A stretch of 64,000 nucleotides of DNA. It comes from Lyophyllum atratum. Its lineage: Eukaryota > Basidiomycota > Agaricomycetes > Agaricales > Lyophyllaceae. Made by a program: the position numbers and the translations under genes. Position 1 is the first letter of the stretch; each line of letters opens with the position of its first letter. The stretch lies in NCBI GenBank assembly GCA_014905825.1, contig JACGCN010000006.1, positions 434,001 through 498,000 of the forward strand. Direction: 5' to 3'. Below the pieces are notes generated by a model. It ran no database searches. It saw only the letters and a program-made list of their open reading frames with translations, and was not told where the DNA came from. Below are positions 22,214-32,540 of the stretch, piece by piece.

Positions 22214-23475
22214 ATGATGTTGTCCTCCCTGCGTCCTGGCTGTAGTTCGTGGCTTCTCGTCCCAATGCTGGCCTTCGCGCAAGGCAGCTGCGCTACAGTA
22301 GTAATCCTGTGAGTCAACCCAACCTACCTTGGACCTGTTTTTTGATCTTCTTTATCCCGTCGTAGGAATCCACGCGCAGGCGGCGGCGGGGGAGGAGGTG
22401 ATAGCGACTCTGATTCCGACGGCGAAAGCGAGAGTTGTAGCAATGGCGTCTGTACTGTCTGCAAGAAAGGTGTTTGTACGACCAGTACTCAAGGTTCGAA
22501 ATCTACAGGTTCTCGGACTGCGTGGGTACTCTTCTTTATCCGGTTAACGCCTCGATGAGAAACTTTGTCCCTTGTCAGGACGGGGACTGGAAGCGGCACC
22601 AGAACCACCGCTCTCAACACATCGTCCACGGGTACCAATGCCGCTCATACGAGTGGTCTCACTGCAGGTGATGCTAAGTCCTCGAATAACACAGTCGCAA
22701 AGAAGGGATTGAGCAAAGGAGGAATTGCGGGCCTCGTGGTTGGACTCGGTAAGTCTGCGCTACAACAATTGACTCGCATCTCCCCTAATGAGATTGGCGT
22801 ACACTTGCTACAGCAATCATCGCAGGTCTGCTAGTTATGTTGTTTTTGAAGCGGCGTGCCCACCTTCGCCACCTCGCAAAACGACCGCGGGGAGCAACAT
22901 TGTTAAACCATGATAGGCCATCCAATACGACCTCCCTCTATTCTGGCCCTGACGGGTCAGGATCAGGATCGGAAATGGCAGAGTCAGAGTTTAGCCCAGG
23001 GGTCGTCTCCTCAGCAGCCACTGCCATTGCGGCTGCCAACCTTGCTGCGATCCCTGCGAATGGGTATCCTGCGCCTCAGCCATACAAGCGCTTTAACGCC
23101 GATGCCGACGGACCAAATACATCTTCCACCTCCGACGCCTCCCCTTTCGCCCAGTCAAAGCCTAGCCGCTCAGAACGCCAAGGCGCTCTCCTTGTTGACA
23201 TTGAAACGCAACCATCCGATGGAGTACTTCTATCGCCCCTCCCCCTTCTTCCATCGCCTCACGAGCAATCTTCCTTCGGGCTTATCGATGCCGCCGCTGC
23301 CTCTTCTTCACAAGCGTTGAATCGCCAATCGCGAGACTTACCGGGTCTTCCAGCTTCGACGACTCACGCCGATATGGTGGCATTCCAGAAAGAATTGGAA
23401 CGAGATGACGAGAAAACCAACCAGCCTAACGGGACCAGAACCGCTGAGGACCCACCACCCCTCTACTCAGACTGA
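22214..23475 (+). CDS. Signal-peptide, single-pass membrane protein (copy 2, no repeat array)
   Basis: Four exons (22214-22308, 22366-22521, 22579-22748, 22814-23475) give 360 aa. The layout is the same as copy 1: signal peptide MMLSSLRPGCSSWLLVPMLA, a Gly run and an acidic DSDSDSDGESES stretch, and the cysteine motif CSNGVCTVCKKGVC. The extracellular stalk is much shortened, with only one STGTNAAHTSG unit. The transmembrane segment is GLAIIAGLLVMLFLKRR and the tail ends PPLYSD. The intron positions are identical to copy 1. The tail keeps conserved blocks (LLVDIETQ, DGVLLSPLPLL, AFQKELERDD), which suggests that it is under selection. It may sense or anchor at the cell wall; this is inferred from topology only. 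Confidence 0.8.
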
Positions 23476-23752
23476 TGGGAGTATTGTACCCCTCGAAAGA
23501 CTTTTTACATCCATGGACACAGTTGTTCAAGTCGTTTGATTTTGTACGATTGAGACTAATACAACGGACATTGTTGACACCTCATCCACGCCCATCCACG
23601 CAGTCTAATACAGTCAACGTTATTCATCGATCATGAACGTGGTCATGGTGAGGTAGAAGGTCCTAGTACTGCGTATGATTGGATCCCTGATCGGTGAAGG
23701 AAGAACGTCTCCAAAACGGAACTCCGTGATTCCGCGGTGAAGATGCTGGGAA

Positions 23753-26080
23753 TCAAGACACAGCATTCGAAGTGGAGCTTTCGACAGATCTCGCACGGGC
23801 TCGAGCAGAAGTGACTGATTCGGTTATCTTGTGAACTAGATATCGCATTAACGGCGCATGCGAGGGCGCCGATGAGTTTGAAATGGGATGTGATAGTGGG
23901 CTTGATGGAGGGCTCGTGAGAGGACTAGAATAAGAAGAGCGAGCCGTCGTGGGGCTGGACAAAGGCGTTGCACAAGAACCGGCATCAGACGGCGACGAAC
24001 ACGAGACAATGGCATGATGGCAAGTTTCGAGATCAAGGTTAGTGTCACTAGCAGCGGGCAGCATTTCGTTCGGTGCGTCAAAAGGCATGCGTCTGAAACC
24101 ATCGAGGCAGGAATCCAACTTTGTGGTAGACAGAATCTCAATCTCAGCCTTCCGACGACTGTGGAGCATATGCATCAGCTCCTTTCTAGCACCGGTGGCG
24201 CACACGTGAGTATCTTCCACACTGAATAAGATGAGCAGGGTGTCCGGACCTCCAATCCTTTGGCATCGTGCTCGCGGGTCTTCGAAGCATAGAGAGGGCC
24301 TGTGGATGCTGAGAAGCCATTGTTGGGAAATAGCACCCGGACAAACCTTCGCCTCGTCGTGCTTCGTGATCTGCAGCAGCCTATTCTTGTCAACCCCGAG
24401 GCTGAAATATCGATGAGTGAGAGCGAGATGTAGTATAGGAGAGGAATTTACGTTTCCAATTCAGAAGACCGGAGGCCAAGCCATTCGATCCTTTGAGCGG
24501 CAAGTTTCGCATTCTCGTGTCGGAGACTTTGACTGCCATACTTGTATACAGACAAGATGTCGATGCCATATGGGTCGCCGTCGACCATTCCGAGGATCGG
24601 AATACTGACCGCGAGGAATAGAAGTGAATACATAGTCACAGCATGCGTGAAATGCGAGGATCACCGGAAAGGGAGTGCATCTGCGAGGGTCTTTACTAGA
24701 TGTCGAGTCGCAACATCCGGATAACCTTTTCCCTAAGTTTAGTATGAGAACGAGAATCAATCAGAGTGATTGCTTAAGAAACCGTGATAATAAGGCCGCA
24801 GCCTGGAAGAGATGGGTGGCATGTAAACTTCAGTCGACATAGAGTTTGGAAGACGGCCTGCTGCAGACTCAGATGTCAGGGACATGGCAATCGCGTTGAA
24901 GAGCTGGCCTCTTTTTCAACAACCAATACCCAAGCAACATTTGGGTCGACGGTAAATGATTTGATGTCTTCTCCTACTGGGATCAGAGTGCCCTAAGCGG
25001 GAATGTGTTAAAACATTGCGTGCGGAGAAGATACTCGATTTTAACCTCCGTATCAAGGATCTGGACCATCTCATCGGTGTGGAGGTGAATAGTAAGACTG
25101 GATCCACATATGAGGCCTTTTGACGTTGCGCGCTGTGTTCGGGTGGGTAAGGTGCGAGAAATATATCTCGACGACCGAGAAGGGATTCAAGGACAGTACA
25201 ATGTTTAGATCTGAGCGATCCAATTCAAAGGTGGCCGCAAGGTCGTCGACAAGCTGCACGGTCACCATGCCAATTTTGAGTTGAAATGGCCGATGACAAG
25301 TTCAAGATGTTCAAACCGAGTCCACAACTCGTTGACTTTTGAAGAGCGGCACGTCTTTGTAATAAATATCTCTTCAGAAGACCGGTTCGTAAGAAAACAA
25401 AGGGATATTCGGAGTAATTTCTTACCGTTTCGTTGCTGGTACATCGTCCACCAAAGCTTCATGGGTGAGGTCTAATACTCTCAGCAGCTGTGCTATTCGG
25501 AATGCCAGAGAAGTCAGCGAACTGACGCATATACCCAGATATACACTCACCCATGGGTCGGATACTACCTTTGGCGCATCTCTTCGGAAATTTCACACAC
25601 TTGAACGCAGTCGATCTATCATGAGACGTGCAATCAGGATACGCAGAAGTTCCGACAATGCCATGATCAAGTGGTGCCTTACCCACCGGGTCCTCCTCTG
25701 ACACGGTCTGCGAGCTGTAACTCAATCTTGCTCTTATTTCGGTGATTTACGGGGCTTGTTCCAATGTCCTCGGATCCAGAATCAGTCATCATGTCTGAAC
25801 TAGCGCGGTTGCGGGATGTACGGCCGAAGCTCGAGAGTTGCGATAGAAATGAAATGATCATGTCCTCTATACTTTCAACTGCCTCACACGATCTAATGCA
25901 TGGATACGTAGATCGGTAAACAGGTTCTTCCTACAATTGAATAACATACCGACTTGGAAGAAAGTTCGAGGCTCCATCTTCCTCAGTATCAGACACCGGT
26001 TCAGAATCAATGACATCTTCCATGTCGTCGACGTCTTCATCCATCGCCGTATCCTCGGCACTTTCCTGAGACCACTCCAT
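23753..26080 (-). CDS. spo11: SPO11 meiotic double-strand-break protein (TopoVI A type)
   Basis: Fourteen exons, from 26080 down to 23753, add up to 531 aa with every phase consistent. SPO11 starts meiotic recombination by cutting DNA through a tyrosine. The 5Y-CAP part shows MAQLLRVLDLTHEAL, then TKRDIYYKDVPLFKSQRVVD; Tyr162 in DIYY is the likely catalytic residue. LVDDLAATFELDRSDLNIRA and TSKGLICGSSL follow. The Toprim part has VVEKEAVFQTLC (Glu249) and MVDGDPYGIDIL (Asp307, Asp309), then YKYGSQSL and RIEWLGLRSSEL. The C-terminal SRRKAEIEIL is conserved, and a Ser/Pro-rich extension of about 100 residues follows it. The acidic N-terminus is not conserved. The intron at 24858-24908 has a GC donor (GAG|GCCAGC) and contains an in-frame stop; its removal rejoins VEKE and AVFQ exactly. 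Confidence 0.9.
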
Positions 26081-26159
26081 CCTTTTTGGGGGACACGGAT
26101 AACTGCTAGGCTTGGGGTAGTGCGGCTACGCGGTCAAAGGCCAAAGCCATCTCCTAACC

Positions 26160-26186
<27 letters not shown>
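26160..26186 (+). repeat. Poly-A tract (27 A)
   Basis: A run of 27 A about 80 bp upstream of the SPO11 start. It is poly-dT on the coding strand, a common nucleosome-free promoter element in fungi. It could also be the relic of a retrotransposed tail, but no element is visible beside it. Confidence 0.9.
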
Positions 26187-26193
<7 letters not shown>

Positions 26194-26342
26194 ACAAACT
26201 TGTAGGTCATTGTTGACTTGTATTGACCTGTCAGACACCTAACAAACACACCAGAAGCGGCCGGTGCTATCAATGTCAATAAATTGAGACGCGAAACGCC
26301 TGCACTTGTTTTCTCTTCCAACCGACATACAAATTAACCGCT

Positions 26343-27375
26343 TCAGGACCTCCTCTCGTCACCTTCATCGCCAGAATCTAGATCGCACTGATTCCCGTCT
26401 GGCCATATCTGATGGACGTTGCGAATGTGCCTGCTCATGTTACTTCTAACGCTGAAGCTGCGATGACATCCTGCTTCAGGGCAAACGAAGGCTGCAGACA
26501 ATTAATCAGTCACGCCACGATCATGGAAAAAAAGGAGCAGAATACGCGCCTCTTTCTCCGGTATGGATAGCCAGATGGATCTTGAGAAAACGCAATTTAA
26601 CATCTCATCGGCCGAATAGCGGATTGACGCTTGACCCACCTTGAGAGCACTCGGCCTGCCGAACGCCTTTCCGCAGTAGCCACACGCGTGCCCGTCGCTC
26701 GATTTTTGGTGCGGACTGTTCATTACAGGTGGTGGAGACGCCGCGATGATGGGTGATTGAGCGGGCCGCGAACCGTACATGGACTCCGAAGGCTCCCCAT
26801 GCCCAGAATGGCTCTGCTTTTGTTGCGGTTGTTGAGCGTCGTAGTAAGCGCGCTGCCGTGTACCCTGGTAGTCACGCGTAGGCGAAGATAGATTGGATGA
26901 TTCCTGGACGGCCCACACAAGTCAGTGCAGAACAGAACAACAGGACCACCAAAATAGGCGAGTGTGATATACATACCTTGATGTATTCTGGGGAGAGGCG
27001 CCGTGCTGACGCTAATGCTGTCAGCGTTTGGTTGGTTTGCTGTACGGTAAGCCGAGGATCGTGGGTTGGGTAGGATTGATGCCTTGGCAGTGGTGGTTGT
27101 TGTGTCGGGTACGACTGCTGGTAGATAAAAAACATGAAACCTTATCCCAATGGAGGTGACTTGGCCATTCTGCCGTACCGTAGCGGGGCTGTAGTAATTA
27201 TTGCTCGGCGGTGATGCGGATGTGTACGGATAGCCTCTGATGTCGGCGCCATGTTGACTATCTGGGTAGTGTGCATAGGCTGAAGAGAGAAATGTTAAGG
27301 AAAGACTAAGTAGAAGGATAGGTGATAAGACTAACGTTGTTGGACTTGTCCATCAGCTGGAGACCAGTTGTACAT
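26343..27375 (-). CDS. C2H2 zinc-finger transcription factor
   Basis: Six exons from MYNWSPADGQVQQ at 27375 to DSGDEGDERRS at 26343. The N-terminal 150 residues are Gln/Pro/Tyr-rich (QSYPTQQPPLPRHQ, AYYDAQQPQQKQ), typical of an activation or low-complexity region. Two fingers end the protein. The first, CGYCGKAFGRPSALKIHLAIH, is split by an intron after ALK and has the form C-x2-C-x12-H-x3-H. The second, CPEAGCHRSFSVRSNMSRH then IRNVH, has the form C-x4-C-x12-H-x4-H. The TGER linker between them is the canonical one. A short acidic tail follows. The target genes cannot be told from the sequence. The gene is divergent from nothing nearby; SPO11 lies downstream on the same strand. Confidence 0.85.
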
Positions 27376-28265
27376 CGTGACTTGAGAGCTCTTTAAGAAC
27401 GAGGAAAGAGGAGGTGATGAGTGAGAAATTGAGAAGTGTCGCTAACTTATAGAAAGACAGGTTACGGTTTTGACGCCACTTGGAACTAGGGTGATAGTAT
27501 CTCAACACACGTGTTACCAAACAACCGTGAGGAGTGGGATTTGAAATGACGCGGCGTCTGAGGTGACCAATGGCGTGCCCATTTTAGCACCGACTGGGCT
27601 TTACGAACACAGCCGGCTGGTCGAAGTGCTGAAGACGGGGACCCTTCATGAGAAATGATCTTGAGAAGCCCCCATACTAATGCCACGTGTGATCCATGTG
27701 GTTCTCCTATTCAGTCCATCGAGAAAAAGGTAGTGCAGATCAATGAATCCGGTACAAGAGTCGAAGTACTCAGAGCGTTACCCAGGCCTTGACATGATCC
27801 CAACTGGATAAAGACAAAAGAGACAAGAGTTTCCCAGAATATAAAGGCGGTTATGCATAGCGACGCGATCAGGAATACCAGTCAAGTGTTGAACGACTTG
27901 ACACGAGTCACAAACAGTTGGAAGTGAGAAAGATGGTCAAATGATCGTGGCGGAGTTTCTCATCTTCCCCAGGTCAAGATCACGATGTAAAGCCACCGCT
28001 GTACATAAAGCGGATTTCAAACGAGAATTTGACCGGTAGCCGGAGAGATAAAAAGCCTCGGAGCTTCACAAGTGGGGACTATTCCACGAGAAGACGACAA
28101 AAGAGGCGAGGATTCCGACAAGAGAGGCTGTGCGGTGAATCTCGTGTACTAGAAACTTGTAATCAACAATCTTGCCAACGCGTGTGAGGGATCCAGTAGA
28201 AATACAAGTGCTTGACGTCCGAAGGGAGAACAACGAGTCGGGAAAACCGGTATAACAGACGCCCA
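27376..28265. other. Intergenic, no gene seen
   Basis: About 890 bp between the zinc-finger gene and the BTB gene 3' end. Only short, unrelated frames are present; one TATAAAG (27840) may be by chance. Confidence 0.5.
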
Positions 28266-29451
28266 TCAGGCCCAGACAGGGGGGTCAACACCGAACCAGA
28301 TGGGCAATCTCTGCCAAAACTCCTCCCGGGCGCCATCCACTGCCGCGCCAAATTCGGACCGACAAAACTCGCACGCGCGCATGATAGGGTTTGTTCTCCC
28401 CAGCGGGTCCTCTCGGGTCTGCATCAACTCGGCATCCATAATCGCCAACAAAGGGTCCGAGCTGCGAAGGCACACGGTGCCGTTGATGTCACGCAGGATC
28501 TCGAAGGTGATAGCTTCGAAAGCCGATTGGCAAATACGTCTGCGCGCCCCGTCCAGCTCCATTCGGTGTACGCAGGCTGGTGACGGTTCCCTGCCTTCTA
28601 GCTCGTTGACAATAAAGGTCGAAAGGAAACGGGAGCCATGTTCTTTTCCTCGAAGAAGACTCAGGAGATCGGCGTCCGAAAGGTGGTGCGTCTTCGAGGT
28701 CAAGGGACAGACATACCCTGCCGCGCAGTCGCTTGGAGAACTGCGAGATAAGTCGTAAAATGCGGTAGGGAGTAGTTCTGGCGCACTGGCGGCTTGAGCG
28801 AGGTTGATGACCAGGCTATGGATTCGATTAGCGACGATCACAAGAGAAAACAAGAATAATTTGCTCCGTACATCGGATGAGGGATGGACTTCCGTGGCTC
28901 ATAAACACCAGTCATACTGCAGGTGGACTTTGCTTCTCTCAACTCCCATTGGGCGAGATTGTTTGGCCAAGCGTGCGACAATCCACGAAGAAGGTCCATT
29001 CGAAGATGCTTAACTTCGTAGGTTGTAGCAAGTTGCAGAATCGCCGAAACCATGCCGAAATCATCGACGTCATACTTCAACGCAGAGCTGTAGAACCTTC
29101 AGCTTATGGGACTCGCCAAGTAAGTCTTGCTGCTCACATGCCATCATACAAGGCGAGCAGGAAGTAATACACGTCGTTTGATGCCTCAGAGAGTTCGAGA
29201 ACGAGACGACCTTCGAGAAACCGGGTTTGCTTTCCTTCCATATCGCCTATGACACGCGAAAGAGGAGCAGAATGACGGCAGAGTAGCCCTTGATGAACCA
29301 GAAAGTAGTTTCTACCGGTGAGCACGGCAAGGTTTCCGTCGTTGAAGCAAAGATCGGGATGTCGGGTTGGAGACAGGTGATCAAGTTGGTGTTTGGGATT
29401 ATCGTTGACTCCCGAAAAGCGATTTGTGCTGAAGTCATCCACAGAAAGCAT
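28266..29451 (-). CDS. BTB/POZ-domain protein, agaricomycete type
   Basis: Three exons give about 350 aa. The BTB fold is at the N-terminus: HPDLCFNDGNLAVLTGRNYF, LVHQGLLCRHSAPLSRV, RLVLELSEASNDVYYFLLAL, then after an intron FYSSALKYDVDDFGMVSAIL and LATTYEVKHLRMDLLRGL. The C-terminal half is helical and ends EEFWQRLPIWFGV, a pattern I know from many hypothetical agaricomycete BTB proteins. BTB domains bring together dimers or cullin-3 ligases; the partner here is unknown. The introns are GT-AG (donors after GGCAT and CCGAT). The start at 29451 is the first ATG before the conserved block; a longer N-terminus cannot be excluded. Confidence 0.8.
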
Positions 29452-30023
29452 ATTGACGCGGACAGTATTTGGGAGTCGTTGGTCGATGTCGATGAAGGCT
29501 AAGCCGAAGTCTGTGTTGGACCAGCGGGTAAGCGAAGAAGTTCCTATATCATTATGTCAAGGAAATTAACTAAATAAATGAAAAACCCCAAAAAAATAGT
29601 TTATCATGGTGCAACCCGCACGAAACGAGCGCGGCGCGGTCAATAGACATACCTTCATCTGGTCCAGGCCGCAGCAGGTCTCGTTTTCAAGGTCAAAGTC
29701 GTAAAATAGTGGTGCCAGTTTATTGACATTCGAGAGAAAAGACTAGGGTCGAGAAAAAGGCTTGCGCCAAACATTCGTTCTGGATTCTTAACCATTCATT
29801 TGACGGACAGGACGCGTTAGAGTCAAAGAGACGCAAGAATTCCAAGTGTACGCTGAAGAGCCCAGTACTAGTGCTATTAGCAGGCTGCGAACAATGTCCG
29901 CACGCGAGAATTTTGTTGATCCACCTCGTGAGAATTAGTCGTGTCCCCGCTTACTGCCAGCGTCTACCCACCAATCGTGCTACCTACTCAAAAAACTCTC
30001 TTACTCACTCTAAACCCTTCAAA
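29452..30023. other. Intergenic, promoter of the RGG-protein gene
   Basis: About 570 bp between divergent genes. No gene was seen. An ACGCGT box lies at about 29811, and a TAAATAAATGA / A-rich patch lies near 29571-29600. Confidence 0.45.
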
Positions 30024-32131
30024 ATGCCCGAAGCACTTACTCAGCGCATAGTCCCCGGTGCTCCTCCCCCAGCTCCATTGTCAAAATCTCAAAAAAAGAA
30101 GCGAAAGGCGAAAAAACCCACCGAATCCACCCCAGATTCCCCCGTGGTCATCCCTGACGCTATTTCTGCCGCACTTGTTGAAGAGGCTCCCGACGCTGCT
30201 GATGTCCGTGAGGGCTCGGTTGCGCCGGAGTTGGTTGCCCAGGTCGAGCCGCAGACACCAATTTTACCGGAGGAGGAGCTGTTGCTCAAACCGAGCCCGA
30301 TCGTCGAGCTCATCCACAAACGGCTAAAGGCTACCACCAAGAAGATTGTACGATACATCTCACGTTCTTAAAAGAACTCCCCGCTGACGCGTCCGATTTT
30401 TCCCCTTCAGGCACGAATATCTACGTACGCCTCGACGGACCCGGAGAAACTGAATGACGACCAGAAACGTACTTTGAAGACCCTGCCTACCTTGGAAGCT
30501 GTCCAAAAAGAACTCGCAGAGGTGAAAAAAGCTATTGAGGTTCGTGCCAGATCACATTCATCTGTCTACGGGAAAAGCTCACATCACGCTCAACATTTAC
30601 AGGTCCACGAATCAGAACTAGTGCACGAACTCACTCTCAAAAGAATTGAAGCTGAAAAAGCAGAGAGACAAAGAATAGCGGATGCTACTCTTACAACTGA
30701 GGTGTGTCACACTTAAGTTTATTCTGCTCTGTACTATATCCTGAGGTGTTTGCTCCCGTAGCTCGCGATCATGGCCAAATTTGCTGATGTTCTGGATGTT
30801 CTGCGCTTACGTTCCTCGCTTACCTCGGGCCAGCTCGAGTCATTCCCAGAGAGTGGTTCCATTTTCGTTGCCAGTGATATTCTTCTTGGAGACGATACCG
30901 ACAGCAAAGAGGCAGTCCTTAACGGCCTGGTCTCCGGCAAGGGCGCACTTGAGGGAGTTACTTGTATGGCCTTTCCGCTACCCTATTTTTCAATCCTTTT
31001 TCAATGACATCTACTTCGTAGACGCGCACCTCCTCGAGGTAACCCGCACTCAGCTTAACCCTCGTGCAGCCACACCCGTGGAGGAGGAGACCGACGCTGT
31101 TGCTGAAGTTGAAGCCGAAGTTGAAGTTGCTGAGCCCGAAGTCGTCGCTGACATTTCCGTCGGCGGTGTGCCTGTTGTCCCTAGTACTGGTGGATTCCAC
31201 TTCATGCAGGCCAGCGAACTCGAGTCTACGTCCTTCGAGGACGGTGCAGAGTGGGTAGAACGCACAGATGCTGCTGGACACGTAGCTGAATCTGAACAAC
31301 AACAAAGTGTACCCCAAGCCCTCAAGCTCGAGCAGGAAGCCCCCAATGGTCACATTGACGCGTCCATTCCCGACGTAAGTGCATCCACTGCCAAAGGACG
31401 CTTGAGCTGACTTTTGACGCGGGCGTCCGTACAGGTTCCCCAGTCAGCCATTATCGACTGGGCTGCAGACGACGATGCAGGACTGCCCTCCATCGCCAGC
31501 CTGCACACCAAGTTCGGCACCTCGGGCTCTGCCACCCCTGACGTCACCGAGACCCCCGAGGAGCCCGCAGTTGCTCCCGTCGCACAGGTCAACGGCCACG
31601 TTGCGGCAGCCCCTGCGCCTACGCCGGCGACCGTAGAGGATGATGGCTTCACACAGGCGCGTGGCGGACGCGGTGGACGCGGACGTGGCCACCGTGATGG
31701 TGAGCGTGGTGGTTTCAGGGGCGGGTTCCGTGGTGGTGAGCGTGGTGGATTCCGTGGCGGTGAGCATGGTGGGTTCCGTGGTGGTGACCGTGGAGGATAT
31801 CGTGGTGGTGACCGTGGACGTGGTGGCTTCCGAGGCGGCGAGCGTGGTGGCGAGCGTGGTGGTGAGTCCGCCGTTAGGCCGTCCTCCACTGTTTCTCATG
31901 TTGTCGTCTTTCTAGGCTTCCGAGGTGGTCGGGGTGACTGGCGTGGTGGTGAGGGCGAGTTCCGTGGACGTGGTCGCGGTCGCGGCGGACGTGGCGGTGA
32001 CCGAGGCGGAGGTCAGTCTACAATTTCTCACTTTCCGTGATCATATCATCTGAAATCTAGGTTTCCAGCCCCTCATACACCTACACCCGCGTAGACTTTC
32101 AGTATGCATACCCACAAAACGCCTAGATTGA
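30024..32131 (+). CDS. RGG-repeat RNA-binding protein, caprin-like
   Basis: About eight exons. The N-terminus is Lys/Pro-rich ([13 protein letters not shown]). A helical coiled-coil region follows: [50 protein letters not shown] and [14 protein letters not shown]. An acidic linker and a long C-terminal array of Arg-Gly-Gly repeats ([26 protein letters not shown]) complete it. The order coiled coil, acidic linker, RGG tail is like that of caprin-type stress-granule and mRNA-regulating proteins; I give that only as resemblance. The C-terminus is uncertain. If the last intron (donor GTCAGT near 32010) is not spliced, the frame stops at 32040. If it is spliced, different AG choices give stops between about 32090 and 32131. 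Confidence 0.65.
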
Positions 32132-32540
32132 TATCTGGGGACTGATGTACTCTGCAATTTTTCTACCTGCTATCAACAAATTACCTGCTCTTCCCCCTCC
32201 CCACTCCGTGTATCTTCTCTTGTCTGTGATACATGTACTATCAGTGCATTAATCATTATGTTGCGTCAATACTTCCCACTGCAAGCGGTGTCGTCCTTGA
32301 CCCAACGCATCAACGCTCCTTACGTTTACCTTATCTCTCCGAAACCTCCTGACTGCCGAATGAGCCTTCACATACATAATTGTGAGCGAAACGCAAGGGG
32401 GACGTTCAGTATGGGAAGCGTGTCACCTCTGTGATCTTATCTTGGCACAGCCACTTGCTTCGATCAATTGGCGTTTTGTTGTTGAGATCTTCCTTCCCTC
32501 AAGCCTATAGTAGGGCCTACCTGACTCGACCCTGGCTTCA
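32132..32540. other. Intergenic, no gene seen
   Basis: About 410 bp upstream of THI6. I looked for the conserved core of a TPP riboswitch, because thiamine genes of fungi may carry one, and saw none. Confidence 0.5.

Larger units (their letters stand above)
20994..23711 (+). repeat. Tandem duplication, copy 2
   Basis: This is the second copy of the CDC6-end plus membrane-gene segment. It is about 300 bp shorter than copy 1, chiefly because the coding minisatellite is missing. The 3' tail ends near GGTGAAGGAAGAACG, matching GGTGAAGGAAGGACG at the end of copy 1. Confidence 0.85.
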
